A stretch of DNA of 64,000 nt from Sulfurospirillum sp. UBA4058 (GTDB lineage: Bacteria > Campylobacterota > Campylobacteria > Campylobacterales > Sulfurospirillaceae), in NCBI GenBank assembly GCA_002382085.1, contig DFZK01000009.1:62001-126000 (forward strand), read 5' to 3'. The position numbers and the translations under genes were made by a program. Shown here piece by piece: positions 1 to 8,283 of this stretch. Numbering within the stretch: the first letter of the stretch is position 1; each line of letters starts with the position of its first letter. The notes below the pieces were generated by a model, which searched no databases, was not told where the DNA came from, and was given only the letters and a program-made list of their open reading frames with translations.

Positions 1-159
1 GAAATCGTCGAACACAAACTCTCGCATCTCAAAGACGATATTTCCATGGCACTTGATCTGATCAATCATAGGCATAGTGAAGTTTTAGAGTGGATTATTA
101 TCGTGCTGATCGGTTTTGAAATCGTTATGGGTTTGATCGAATTCTTCAAAGCTTCATAA
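1..159 (+). CDS. DUF155 / RMD1-family membrane protein, C-terminal end (partial)
   Basis: The window opens inside this gene; 52 C-terminal residues are visible in frame 1, ending in TAA at 157-159. The end has a charged helix followed by one hydrophobic segment (EWIIIVLIGFEIVMG) and a short tail. This is the usual ending of RMD1/YagE (DUF155) proteins, in which a single C-terminal membrane helix follows a 'HRHSEVLEW'-like stretch. The family has no agreed function in bacteria; the mitochondrial relatives (RMND1) support translation. The call rests only on the C-terminal pattern, so it is moderate. It converges on the DUF2798 gene 15 bases away. Confidence 0.5.
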   Translation, partial: EIVEHKLSHLKDDISMALDLINHRHSEVLEWIIIVLIGFEIVMGLIEFFKAS

Positions 160-174
160 AACCTGCAAAGCCTG

Positions 175-402
175 CTACTGCTTCGCAACCACTTTGCCGA
201 CGATCTTTCGAACGATCGGTACGACCGTTAAGACGGCGGGAAACGCTACGACGTACGCTCTCCAAAACGCCTGAAACCATTTCATCAAAAAACCGTCGAT
301 CAAACCGACGTTAATCAACGTAATCACAAACGACATTAAAAGAGTCATCAAAAACGACATCAAAAAGGCGAAGGTTACAAACTCATATTTTTTGGGGATC
401 AA
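175..402 (-). CDS. DUF2798 small membrane protein
   Basis: A 75-residue protein with two predicted membrane helices (about residues 9-33 and 44-65) joined by a short loop, matching the small DUF2798 family ('LLMSFVITLINVGL...FPAVLTVVPIVRKIV'). No function is known for the family. The start is TTG, chosen because an AGGAGG ribosome binding site lies about 7 bases upstream and no in-frame ATG fits. It lies 25 bases downstream of the MscS gene on the same strand, so the two may be co-transcribed. Confidence 0.75.
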   Translation of the reverse strand: MIPKKYEFVTFAFLMSFLMTLLMSFVITLINVGLIDGFLMKWFQAFWRAYVVAFPAVLTVVPIVRKIVGKVVAKQ

Positions 403-427
403 ACACGCCTCCTACGATTTTAATTTC

Positions 428-1225
428 CTATTTGGGATACGAAACGGCGATGCCTTCTTCTTTTAATGCTTGATAAATCGCCAAATTAACGTCGTATTGC
501 GTCTTAAAATAACGCTTTGTCGGAACCCAATAGCGAAGCCCGATTTCAAGTGCATCTTGCGCCAATTGAGCGATACCGACAAGCGGCTGATGCGTTTTTG
601 AAACGTCAGGAAAAGACTGTACGGTAGTTTGAATCAATGCAATCGCTTTCAGCGGATCGCTCTCGTATGCAAGAAACCATCGACTCTCAACGACCCGCTC
701 TTCAAACGAATTGACCAAAATATCGCCGATCATCTTTTTATTGGGAACGCTGATAAGCTCTTCATCTTCGTTGCGAAGCATCGTATAAGAGAGCTTAATC
801 TCCTCTACGACGCCGTAAACACCCGCAACCAAGAGCGTATCACCGACTTTAAACGGACGCGAAACGATCAGCAAAACGCCTGCGGCATAGTTGGAAACAC
901 TTCCTTGCAACGCTAAACCCGCCGTTAACGAAGCCGCACCGATTGCCGCGACGAAAGGTGCGATCGAAATACCGACTTTTCCCAAAGCGACCACGATCAT
1001 CGCCGTTAAGACCAATACTTTGGCGACGTTCGCTAAAAAACGTGCCAAGGTCATATCCAAACGGTATTTCGTAAACAAACGCATCAACAGTGCATAAACG
1101 TATTTGGCACCGAACCATCCGATCAAGACGACGATCAGCGCACCGATAAGCTGAAAACTGTACTGCGTCAAAAATTCGATCACGACGCCGTAGACTTTTT
1201 GAAGGCTTTTAAGTTCGTATTCCAC
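428..1225 (-). CDS. mscS: small-conductance mechanosensitive channel, MscS family
   Basis: A 265-residue inner-membrane channel that would open under membrane tension to release solutes during osmotic downshock. Three hydrophobic helices occupy the N-terminal third. The pore-lining helix carries the Gly/Ala-rich stretch 'AAIGAASLTAGLALQGSVSN' that is the MscS signature, followed by the beta domain ('RPFKVGDTLLVAGVYGVVEEI'). The length matches E. coli MscS. The start is GTG with an AAGGAG site 6-7 bases upstream. A second, longer MscS homologue lies at 29720-30793. Confidence 0.92.
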   Translation of the reverse strand: MEYELKSLQKVYGVVIEFLTQYSFQLIGALIVVLIGWFGAKYVYALLMRLFTKYRLDMTLARFLANVAKVLVLTAMIVVALGKVGISIAPFVAAIGAASLTAGLALQGSVSNYAAGVLLIVSRPFKVGDTLLVAGVYGVVEEIKLSYTMLRNEDEELISVPNKKMIGDILVNSFEERVVESRWFLAYESDPLKAIALIQTTVQSFPDVSKTHQPLVGIAQLAQDALEIGLRYWVPTKRYFKTQYDVNLAIYQALKEEGIAVSYPK

Positions 1226-1623
1226 GGTGTGCTCCTTGATTTATCTTTTATCACGCCTTTGAAGCAAAGCTCCAAAAGCTACGCTAACGCTGGGTTCTCC
1301 AAGACGGAGTGCCCGCGCACCTTCGGCGATTCTTATCTTTATCACGCCTTTGAAGCAAAGCTCCAAAAGCTACGCTAACGCTGAGTTCTCCAAGACGGAG
1401 TGCCCGCGCATTATCTGCCCCTCTTCAAATGTTATTTTAGGAGGTTTATTTTAATATCGAAAGCATAGCATACTCTCTCTTAACGTTTTTTGCTTGATTG
1501 AAATGAACATATGTAAAAGGATAAAAAATATCTGAATATTTCATTCTAGAGTCAAATCGTCTACTTTTTATTAATTAAAATAAATTATTATTCTAATCAA
1601 ATAAATCTATAAAAGGAAAAAAC
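1226..1623. other. intergenic region with a duplicated ~79-bp element and an AT-rich promoter zone
   Basis: This 398-base gap separates divergent mscS and the cytochrome bd operon. Its left half holds two near-identical direct copies of an element (listed separately). From about 1430 the DNA becomes very A+T-rich, with runs typical of campylobacterial promoters, and ends in an AAAGGA ribosome binding site for the gene at 1624. I found no convincing ORF. No -35/-10 pair is clear enough to call. Confidence 0.6.
1241..1410. repeat. two near-perfect direct copies of a ~79-bp intergenic element
   Basis: Copy 1 is 1241-1319 and copy 2 is 1333-1410. They differ by one missing T in the T-run near the start and one G/A change, and are separated by 13 bases. 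Each copy contains small self-complementary parts (AGCTCCAAAAGCT; CTCCAAGACGGAG) and the internal direct repeat ACGCTAACGCT. The near-identity in non-coding DNA indicates a recent duplication or an active repeat family. It is not a recognisable insertion sequence and has no sensible ORF. Confidence 0.85.
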
Positions 1624-2016
1624 ATGACCAAAACCGTTTACATGGACAAATACCCTATCTTTAGTTTGAGCATTGAAAAAAGCGAGTGTAAATACGACTC
1701 GATTGAGGCGATCGTAGAGGATCTCAAAGCCAAAGTCGAGGCTCATCCGATTGCAAAATTCATCGCTGTTTTTAACAATTACGAACATACCAAAAGTCTT
1801 GAAGGAGAAATTGCTCCGGAAATTTTAGATGCCAGAAATCTCATTTTTTGCTTCGGACAAGCGATTCCGAACTCGAAAATTTTAGCGGTACGCCCTCGTT
1901 CCATCGGTATTTGCGAAACAAAAGAACGTTTTATCCTCGATTTTCTCGAAGCTCCGAAAGAGCAGATGCACGCGACGATGGAGAGTTGGGTTAAAGCACT
2001 GGTCAAAGTCGCCTGA
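1624..2016 (+). CDS. DUF6858-like conserved protein, first gene of the cyd operon
   Basis: A 130-residue soluble protein without signal peptide or membrane segment. It resembles the small campylobacterial family I recall as DUF6858 ('YPIFSLSIEKSECKYDSIEAIVEDLK', 'FIAVFNNYEHT'). The function is unknown. It is 18 bases upstream of the DUF4492-cydA-cydB genes on the same strand, with an AAAGGA ribosome binding site, so it is probably transcribed with them. Conserved residues include two Cys (Cys in 'SECKYD' and in 'LIFCFGQAIPNSK'). A role in assembly or regulation of the bd oxidase is only inferred from position. Confidence 0.65.
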   Translation: MTKTVYMDKYPIFSLSIEKSECKYDSIEAIVEDLKAKVEAHPIAKFIAVFNNYEHTKSLEGEIAPEILDARNLIFCFGQAIPNSKILAVRPRSIGICETKERFILDFLEAPKEQMHATMESWVKALVKVA

Positions 2017-2034
2017 TTGTTTTAGGAGAAATCC

Positions 2035-2250
2035 ATGCGCCTTCTTCTTTGGGTCTTTCACTTCTATAAAGACGGCTTTATGCACTTAAGCCTCGGCAAA
2101 ACGCTTTGGAAAATTCTCTTCGTCAAACTGCTGATTATGGTGGTCGTGTTCAAGCTCTTCTTTTTTAGCACGACCTTGAACACACGCTTTTCAAACGACG
2201 ACGAGCGGAGTGATTTTGTTTTAGAAAATCTCACGAAGGAGAAAAAATGA
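2035..2250 (+). CDS. DUF4492 family small protein preceding cydA
   Basis: A 71-residue protein with one central hydrophobic segment (about residues 25-46) and a charged C-terminus ending in lysines. It matches DUF4492, a small family found just upstream of cytochrome bd genes in Bacteroidota and Campylobacterota. Its stop overlaps the cydA start by four bases (ATGA-type), showing translational coupling, and it has an AGGAG ribosome binding site. It probably acts as an accessory membrane protein of the bd oxidase; this follows from conserved neighbourhood, not experiment. Confidence 0.75.
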   Translation: MRLLLWVFHFYKDGFMHLSLGKTLWKILFVKLLIMVVVFKLFFFSTTLNTRFSNDDERSDFVLENLTKEKK

Positions 2251-3776
2251 ATGAGCTTGCTTCGGTAGATTGGAGTCGCGCTCAGTTTGCGTTGACGGCG
2301 ATTTACCATTTTTTATTCGTCCCTTTAACGTTAGGGCTTAGCTTCATTATCGCCATTATGGAAACGATTTACGTTGCGACAAACGATCATGCTTGGAAAA
2401 AAATCACGCAATTTTGGATGGGTCTTTTTGCGATCAACTTCGCTATCGGCGTCGCGACCGGACTCATTATGGAATTTGAATTCGGCACGAACTGGGCAAA
2501 TTACGCGTGGTTCGTCGGCGATATTTTCGGAGCACCTTTGGCAATAGAGGGAATTTTGGCGTTTTTCATGGAATCGACCTTTTTTGCCGTCATGTTTTTC
2601 GGCTGGAATAAAGTCGGTCCCAAATTTCACCTTCTCTCGACGTGGCTTGTTGCCGTTGGCTCCAATCTTTCGGCCTTTTGGATCTTAGTCGCCAACGGTT
2701 GGATGCAATATCCGATCGGCATGCATTTTAATCCCGCTAGCGCACGTAACGAGATGGAAAATTTTTTCGACGTCGTTTTTTCGCCCGTCGCCATCGCCAA
2801 ATTTTTACATACCGTCTCTAGCGGTTACGTCATCGGAGCACTTTTCGTTATCGGAATTTCGGCATGGTTTTTACTCAAAAACCGCGAAGTGCTTTTTGCC
2901 AAACGCTCTTTGGTCGTAGGCGCGTCTTTTGGACTTTTAACCTCTCTTTTTTTAACGATCAGCGGCGATGAAAGCGCGTACCAAGTCGCACAACACCAAC
3001 CGGTCAAACTGGCGGCGATGGAAGGACTTTACAAAGGCGAATCGCGTGCGGGCATTATCGCGTTTGGTATTTTAAATCCCGACAAACGCCTTGGAGACGA
3101 TGCACACGAATTTTTAGGCGATATCGAACTGCCTTACATGTTATCGTTACTCGGCTATCGAAACGTCGATGCTTTCGTCGGCGGATTGGAAGATTTGGTC
3201 TACGGCAATGCGGCGCACGGACTACCCTCAGCTCAAGAGCGCATCGATAGCGGAAAGATCGCACTCAAAGCGTTAAGCGATTTTAGAGCCGCAAAAGCCC
3301 AAAACGATACCGAAGCGATGAAGACGCACGAAGCGATTTTACAAGCGCATATGAAAGATTTCGGGTACGGATATTTTGAAAAACCCGAACAAATCGTACC
3401 GCCGATCGCACTTTCTTTTTACAGTTTTCATATCATGGTTTCTTTAGGCATGTGGTTTATCGTCCTGTTCGCATTAACACTTTTCTTCACGCTTAAACGC
3501 GACGTTCAAACCCAAAAACCGCTCCTTTACGCCGCCCTGTGGAGCATTCCTTTGGGCTATATCGCCGCCGAGGCGGGTTGGATCGTCGCCGAAGTCGGTA
3601 GACAACCGTGGGCGATTCAAGATTTGATGCCGACGCATATGGCCGCGACGCATTTAGGAAGCGGAAATATCGCACTTTCATTTAGCTTATTCGCACTTTT
3701 ATTTACGGCATTGCTGATCGCCGAAATAAAAATTATGCTCAAGCAAATCGCTATCGGTCCTAACGGAGGTCACTGA
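2247..3776 (+). CDS. cydA: cytochrome bd ubiquinol oxidase subunit I
   Basis: The 509-residue quinol-oxidising, haem-carrying subunit of the cytochrome bd oxidase in the inner membrane. It reduces O2 to water with high affinity and is not a proton pump. The N-terminus 'FALTAIYHFLFVPLTLG' carries the axial His (residue 21) of the high-spin haem. The periplasmic Q-loop follows 'VKLAAMEGLYKGE', and the C-terminal signature 'GWIVAEVGRQPW' is intact. Length is close to E. coli CydA. Its stop overlaps the cydB start. It would let the cell respire or scavenge oxygen in microoxic habitats. Confidence 0.97.
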   Translation: MNELASVDWSRAQFALTAIYHFLFVPLTLGLSFIIAIMETIYVATNDHAWKKITQFWMGLFAINFAIGVATGLIMEFEFGTNWANYAWFVGDIFGAPLAIEGILAFFMESTFFAVMFFGWNKVGPKFHLLSTWLVAVGSNLSAFWILVANGWMQYPIGMHFNPASARNEMENFFDVVFSPVAIAKFLHTVSSGYVIGALFVIGISAWFLLKNREVLFAKRSLVVGASFGLLTSLFLTISGDESAYQVAQHQPVKLAAMEGLYKGESRAGIIAFGILNPDKRLGDDAHEFLGDIELPYMLSLLGYRNVDAFVGGLEDLVYGNAAHGLPSAQERIDSGKIALKALSDFRAAKAQNDTEAMKTHEAILQAHMKDFGYGYFEKPEQIVPPIALSFYSFHIMVSLGMWFIVLFALTLFFTLKRDVQTQKPLLYAALWSIPLGYIAAEAGWIVAEVGRQPWAIQDLMPTHMAATHLGSGNIALSFSLFALLFTALLIAEIKIMLKQIAIGPNGGH

Positions 3777-4906
3777 TGTTTGAAGCACTTTCATATTTAC
3801 ACCTACAACAGCTTTGGTGGATTATTCTTAGTCTCTTAGGCGGCATTTTTGCCTTTTTACTGTTCATTCAAGGCGGGCAAACGTTGTTGTTTAGCCTTCC
3901 CGAAAACGAAACCGAAAAGAGTATGCTCGTCAACTCTTTAGGCCGTAAATGGGAGCTTGGTTTTACGACGCTTGTCCTTTTCGGCGGAGCTATTTTTGCG
4001 GCATTTCCGCTATTTTACGCCACGAGTTTCGGAGGAGCATACTGGGTTTGGCTTGCAATTTTGTTTTGTTTTATCGTCCAAGCCGTCAGTTACGAATATC
4101 GAAAAAAACCCCATAATTTTTTAGGACAAAAAACGTACGAAGTCTTTTTATACCTCAACGGATCGCTCGGCGTAATGCTCATCGGGGTTGCTTTAAGCAC
4201 GCTTTTTAGCGGGGCTTCGTTTCGTCTTGACGAAAATTTCTTCGTTCGATGGGAAGGTTCCCTTCGAGGTCTTGAGGCACTGTTCGTACCGCAAAACTAT
4301 CTTTTGGCATTGGCTCTTTTCTTCTTGGCAAGGCTGTGCGCGGGGCTTTATTTTTTGAGCAACATCGATTCTCAAACTTTACATGTAAGAATCCGATCGA
4401 TGCTTTTGCGCAATACCTTTTACTTTTTGCCTTTCTTTCTTGGATTTTTAGCGTGGCTTTTTCTCAAAGACGGTTACGGTTACGACGACAACGGCGTGGT
4501 ATTCATCGTCGCTTTCAAATATTTCGACAACCTTCTTGCCATGCCTTTCGTTGCTTTGATGCTCGTACTCGGAGTCGTTTTCGTGCTGATCGCACTCTAT
4601 CTTGGAATTGCCAAGACGCATTGGCAAGCAATTAAGCTTATGGGAGCGGGTATCGTCCTTAGCGTAACCGCCGTTTTTTTACTGGCAGGTCTCAATAAAA
4701 CGGCATTTTATCCTTCGCTTTCGTCGCTTCAAAGCTCACTCACGATCCAAAATGCTAGCGGAAGTTCTTATACGCTCGTTGCGATGAGTTACGTAGCACT
4801 TTTGATTCCTTTGGTCTTGTCTTACATCGCCTACGCATGGTACGCGATGGATCGAAAACGTATCGACGAAGCCGAAATGACCGATCCGGCGTCGCATCAT
4901 TATTAA
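3776..4906 (+). CDS. cydB: cytochrome bd ubiquinol oxidase subunit II
   Basis: A 376-residue integral membrane partner of CydA with about eight hydrophobic helices and the usual start 'LQQLWWIILSLLGGIFAFLLF'. It stabilises the haem-bearing subunit. The ATG overlaps the cydA stop by one base (TGATG), so translation is coupled. An exact copy of the iterated palindrome lies inside the gene at 4379-4388, read as Leu-His-Val. The gene is followed after nine bases by a small membrane-protein gene with a strong ribosome binding site. Confidence 0.97.
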   Translation: MFEALSYLHLQQLWWIILSLLGGIFAFLLFIQGGQTLLFSLPENETEKSMLVNSLGRKWELGFTTLVLFGGAIFAAFPLFYATSFGGAYWVWLAILFCFIVQAVSYEYRKKPHNFLGQKTYEVFLYLNGSLGVMLIGVALSTLFSGASFRLDENFFVRWEGSLRGLEALFVPQNYLLALALFFLARLCAGLYFLSNIDSQTLHVRIRSMLLRNTFYFLPFFLGFLAWLFLKDGYGYDDNGVVFIVAFKYFDNLLAMPFVALMLVLGVVFVLIALYLGIAKTHWQAIKLMGAGIVLSVTAVFLLAGLNKTAFYPSLSSLQSSLTIQNASGSSYTLVAMSYVALLIPLVLSYIAYAWYAMDRKRIDEAEMTDPASHHY

Positions 4907-4915
4907 GGAGAGCGT

Positions 4916-5014
4916 ATGGACTACACCGCATCGATTCTATGGCTGATCGCATGGCCGATCGTCATATTTGCCGCTTATCGCTTCGTTTGTTTTAATCTGA
5001 AGCACCTCAAATAG
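4916..5014 (+). CDS. CydX-like single-helix small subunit of cytochrome bd
   Basis: A 32-residue ORF (start MDYTASILWLIAWPIV) with an AAGGAG site 5 bases before its ATG. It is almost entirely one membrane helix (about residues 6-25) followed by a basic tail. It lies 9 bases after cydB and just before a hairpin terminator, exactly where CydX/CbdX-type third subunits (about 30-40 residues, one helix) sit in other bacteria. Sequence similarity to E. coli CydX is not obvious beyond the Trp-rich start, so the role is inferred from size, topology and position. Automated gene callers usually miss genes this short. Confidence 0.75.
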   Translation: MDYTASILWLIAWPIVIFAAYRFVCFNLKHLK

Positions 5015-5020
5015 CCTAAC

Positions 5021-5047
5021 AAAGAAGCATCTAAGCGATGCTTCTTT
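5021..5047 (+). terminator. hairpin terminator of the cyd operon
   Basis: A perfect 10-base inverted repeat (5021-5030 with 5038-5047, AAAGAAGCAT / ATGCTTCTTT) with a 7-base loop, 6 bases after the CydX-like stop codon. The right arm ends in T-rich sequence. It fits an intrinsic terminator for the five-gene operon. Confidence 0.75.
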
Positions 5048-5137
5048 CATCTTGATCGAGATTATTTTTTAAACCATATCTTACATCAAGCATTCACGTG
5101 CTAATATCCGACCTATGAATCCTTATTTTTTAAGACG

Positions 5138-6319
5138 ATGCGTATGAGTATCCTTCATTCTCTTATTTTTTTCGGTGCGCCTCGATCGGAAATCGATTCG
5201 AACGATTTAAACGATCGCGTCAATATTGAACGCACCAAAATCTATTTCAGCCATACGAAGATCAGCCTTGTATCGCTTTTTTTGGGTCTTATTATCGGCG
5301 TCGTTTTACTCGATTTTTTCGAGGTTTCTTGGACTTTAATTACCTTATGGTCGTTGGCGCTTAGCGCGCTTGGCATCGTGCTTTTTCGTTACGAGCAACA
5401 AACACACTCCATTGCGTTAACGTCGCAAAACGTCGGAATAGTGATTGCGAAGCGTTTGGGCATTAGCTTCGGTATCGCGCTCGTTTGGGGTTTGTTTATT
5501 CCATTAATGCCCGATTCCTCCAAGTTGGCGTATACGCTTTCGTACATTGCGATGTCGACGTTCGTACACATCGGGTTTTTAAGTTTTAGCCTGATTCCCG
5601 TGCAGTTTTCCGTCAATTTTTTGGGCGTACTTTTGCCTTTTGAAGTCACGCTCATCGGCAAATATCTCAAAACGGACGACCCCTTTTTTGCGATCTTAGC
5701 GGCAATTTTTGTGTTGTGTGAAGGGATTTTATTTCTCAAAGCACTCGTCAACGCTCAAACCGCCGTACGCGTCATCGTCTTAAACGAAAAACTCAAAGAC
5801 GAAATTCGTGCATCCGCCGAAGCCAAAAAGCGCATCGAATACCTCGCGTATCACGATCACCTCACCGGCGTATGGAATCGACGCTACATCGAAAACTTCA
5901 TCGATTCTTTACGACAAGAGGGGCGAACGTTCGGTATCATTTTACTCGACATTAACTACTTTAAAGAGATCAACGATACGTACGGGCACGCGTTCGGCGA
6001 TGAACTTTTGATCGGCTTCGTCCAAACGATACAACCTACTTTAGTAAAATCTGCACGCTTGGGACGTTTAGGCGGCGACGAGTTTATCGTCGTAGTGACG
6101 GAGTGTCATAGCTATACGACGCTTGAAGAGACGATGCAAACGCTTAAAACCCTTTTGAAAAAAGTCTACACGATCGATGCCGTTGAGATCACGAGCAGTA
6201 CGAGTGTCGGAGCGGCGTTATACCCGATCGATGCCGCCGACATAGAAGCGTTAATTCGTCTTGCAGACGAACGTATGTACGCCGATAAACGCAACGACCA
6301 TCGTATCTTTAAGCCCTAA
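5138..6319 (+). CDS. membrane-anchored diguanylate cyclase (GGDEF)
   Basis: A 393-residue protein with about six hydrophobic helices in residues 40-210 and a C-terminal GGDEF domain. The catalytic motif GGDEF is intact (residues 312-316), preceded by the substrate-binding half 'HDHLTGVWNRRYIE'. The position of the inhibitory RxxD site, just upstream of GGDEF, reads K-S-A-R instead, so product inhibition through an I-site is probably absent. It should make cyclic di-GMP in response to a signal sensed by the membrane part. It is transcribed alone; the start has no strong ribosome binding site and an ATG six bases downstream is an alternative. Confidence 0.88.
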   Translation: MRMSILHSLIFFGAPRSEIDSNDLNDRVNIERTKIYFSHTKISLVSLFLGLIIGVVLLDFFEVSWTLITLWSLALSALGIVLFRYEQQTHSIALTSQNVGIVIAKRLGISFGIALVWGLFIPLMPDSSKLAYTLSYIAMSTFVHIGFLSFSLIPVQFSVNFLGVLLPFEVTLIGKYLKTDDPFFAILAAIFVLCEGILFLKALVNAQTAVRVIVLNEKLKDEIRASAEAKKRIEYLAYHDHLTGVWNRRYIENFIDSLRQEGRTFGIILLDINYFKEINDTYGHAFGDELLIGFVQTIQPTLVKSARLGRLGGDEFIVVVTECHSYTTLEETMQTLKTLLKKVYTIDAVEITSSTSVGAALYPIDAADIEALIRLADERMYADKRNDHRIFKP

Positions 6320-6384
6320 CACAACCGTGTTCTTTTGACATGTCAGACGTGAAGATCGATAAAATCAAAAGAAAATTTATGGCC

Positions 6385-7497
6385 TTAAAGCGTAGTGTCG
6401 GACGTATATTCGTAGGAATTTTCGGCGGTTTGTTTTTGAAGTTGTTCCAACATATCGGAGATCGTTTGGGCATTATTTCGGCTGACGTCGAACAAAGACT
6501 CCGTACTTATTTTTAAAGAATTTTGACGCATCAGCTCCCGCGATTTTTCTTCATCCTCGCTAGAAATCGTTTTATAAACTCCAAAATCGTAATTTTGGAG
6601 TTTGGTATCATCGTTCAAATCTGCATGTTTTTCCAGCAAATCTCGATGAAATTTTTCCATATCGCGCAGAACGTTTTTGCGGTAATTGTCCCCAAATTTA
6701 TCGCGTAATCCCTCTTCCAACGTCACTTTCCCATCAAAATTTGCATCCATCGTAAGGGTATGTTCCAACTCTTTTTCAATACTATTTTCAAAAGTGAGGT
6801 ATTGGGCGGAAGTCGCACTGCTTTTAGTGCTTTGCCGTCCCTTTTTGTCCTCATCCGTAAAAAGACTATGAGCATCGGGCGTCACATCTAGAGAACGATA
6901 ACGTACACCCGAACCCAAATTGATCTTCACCACTTTTTTGCCGATGTAATCGTAATCCGTTTGACGTTCAAATCCGATCGTCAATGTTTTAGCTTCAGCC
7001 TTTTCGATCGACCCGTTTCCATCGGCATCGGACGCGGCGTAATTACGATCGATCGCGATATTGTGCAACCATCCCGCAACAAACGCTTCCGCTTCACCGT
7101 TTAGACGCAATACGCCCTCGCTACGCTCGAAAAAGTTGTTCTCTCCGTCAAATTTTTCTTTCAATCTTTCGATATTGGCTTTTGAAAGTTCAAGCGTTAC
7201 GTACGCATTTTTGTTTTCGGGATCGCGGATCACCACGGTACGGTTCGGCTCGTTTTTCGTTCCGTCGGAATAGCTCACGTAGGTCAATTTTGATGTATCG
7301 ACGACAAGTTTTTCATTTTTGAGTTCGGCAAGCGAAAGTTTATGGGAAGAAAATGCTACCGAGGCGTAAATTTCGCCTTCGGTTGATATTTCGGTCGGTA
7401 GTTTTTTGAGTGCTTCCAATTCTCGCATACTCAGCTTGACTCTAGGAGTTTTGTATGTTTCCGTGGGTGCGGAAGAAGAGGAAATCGCAAGGCTCAC
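6385..7497 (-). CDS. protein with two EF-hand calcium-binding loops, function unknown
   Basis: A 370-residue hydrophilic protein with no clear signal peptide. Two canonical EF-hand loops are visible: DADGNGSIEKAE (residues 157-168) and DANFDGKVTLEE (251-262), each with acidic residues at loop positions 1, 3, 5 and 12. This indicates calcium binding. The rest is not recognised. The N-terminus is Ser/Thr-rich and the C-terminus is Gln/Ser/Thr-rich, as in some proteins secreted without a cleaved signal. The start is GTG with a perfect AAGGAG 5 bases upstream. It is 87 bases downstream of the convergent GGDEF gene's end region and shows no operon partner. Confidence 0.8.
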   Translation of the reverse strand: MSLAISSSSAPTETYKTPRVKLSMRELEALKKLPTEISTEGEIYASVAFSSHKLSLAELKNEKLVVDTSKLTYVSYSDGTKNEPNRTVVIRDPENKNAYVTLELSKANIERLKEKFDGENNFFERSEGVLRLNGEAEAFVAGWLHNIAIDRNYAASDADGNGSIEKAEAKTLTIGFERQTDYDYIGKKVVKINLGSGVRYRSLDVTPDAHSLFTDEDKKGRQSTKSSATSAQYLTFENSIEKELEHTLTMDANFDGKVTLEEGLRDKFGDNYRKNVLRDMEKFHRDLLEKHADLNDDTKLQNYDFGVYKTISSEDEEKSRELMRQNSLKISTESLFDVSRNNAQTISDMLEQLQKQTAENSYEYTSDTTL

Positions 7498-7585
7498 AAC
7501 TACTCCTTTAAAGATCGTTTCCTAATATCGACCGATCAAAAGATTTAATAAGCCTCAATCGCATCGGCATACGCCCTTTGTACGA

Positions 7586-8260
7586 TTAATACCATTGGGC
7601 GTTTTTCATACTCTCATAATTCTTGCATCCCGCTTCGTCTCCCAAACTGCATGCTTTTTGAAACAGTTGGTACGCTTTTTTTTCATTAACGTTGATGCCT
7701 TTTCCGCTTAAATACATCATGCCGAGATTTGTACATGTAGACGCGTCGTTTGCGTCGCACGCTTTTTGATAATACAAAACCGCGTACGCGTCGTTGCCGT
7801 CTTGTTCGTACAACGTTCCCAAATGTACACAGCTTTTAGCATCTGCGGCTTCGCAGGCTTTGTCGTAATAGTCCACGGCTTTTTGCATATTTTCTTCGGT
7901 TCCGACACCGTTTTCATACAATTTCGCCGTACTTGCACATGCTCCCATATCACCCATTTCACAAGCTTTCGCGTACAGATCGAGTGCTTTAGCGGGGTTG
8001 ATACCGGCGTGTCCGTTTTCGTACATGTAAGCAAGGTGCGTACACCCTTCGGCCAATTCAAGCTGGCACGCTTTGGTGTAAAGCTCCCTTGCTTTTGGAA
8101 AGTTCTGACGGACGCCATCGCCCACATGGTACATCGCGCCCAATGCCAAGCAAGCTTTCGCGTCGTTTTGATCGCACAAATTTTGAAAATAACTCTCTCG
8201 GTTGAAGTCTAAAGCAAACAGTGCGGAAGCTAAAAAGCAGATCGCTATCCATGGTTTCAT
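7586..8260 (-). CDS. secreted Sel1-repeat (Hcp-like) protein
   Basis: A 224-residue protein with a signal peptide (about residues 1-16) and five to six Sel1-like repeats of ~36 residues ('GCTHLAYMYENG', 'ACASTAKLYENG', 'SCVHLGTLYEQD', 'TCTNLGMMYLSG'). Each repeat has a pair of Cys residues about eight apart, the pattern of the disulfide-bonded Helicobacter cysteine-rich proteins (HcpA-C). It should be a periplasmic or secreted protein-binding scaffold. A GAAGAGGATG context supports the start. It is divergent from the AraC gene with 46 bases between start codons. Confidence 0.88.
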   Translation of the reverse strand: MKPWIAICFLASALFALDFNRESYFQNLCDQNDAKACLALGAMYHVGDGVRQNFPKARELYTKACQLELAEGCTHLAYMYENGHAGINPAKALDLYAKACEMGDMGACASTAKLYENGVGTEENMQKAVDYYDKACEAADAKSCVHLGTLYEQDGNDAYAVLYYQKACDANDASTCTNLGMMYLSGKGINVNEKKAYQLFQKACSLGDEAGCKNYESMKNAQWY

Positions 8261-8283
8261 CCTCTTCTCCTTGCCTTCGTTTG

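Noticed and set aside
5389..5751. 120-codon antisense frame in the GGDEF gene
   Set aside because: Shadow of the membrane-helix region; no start signal.
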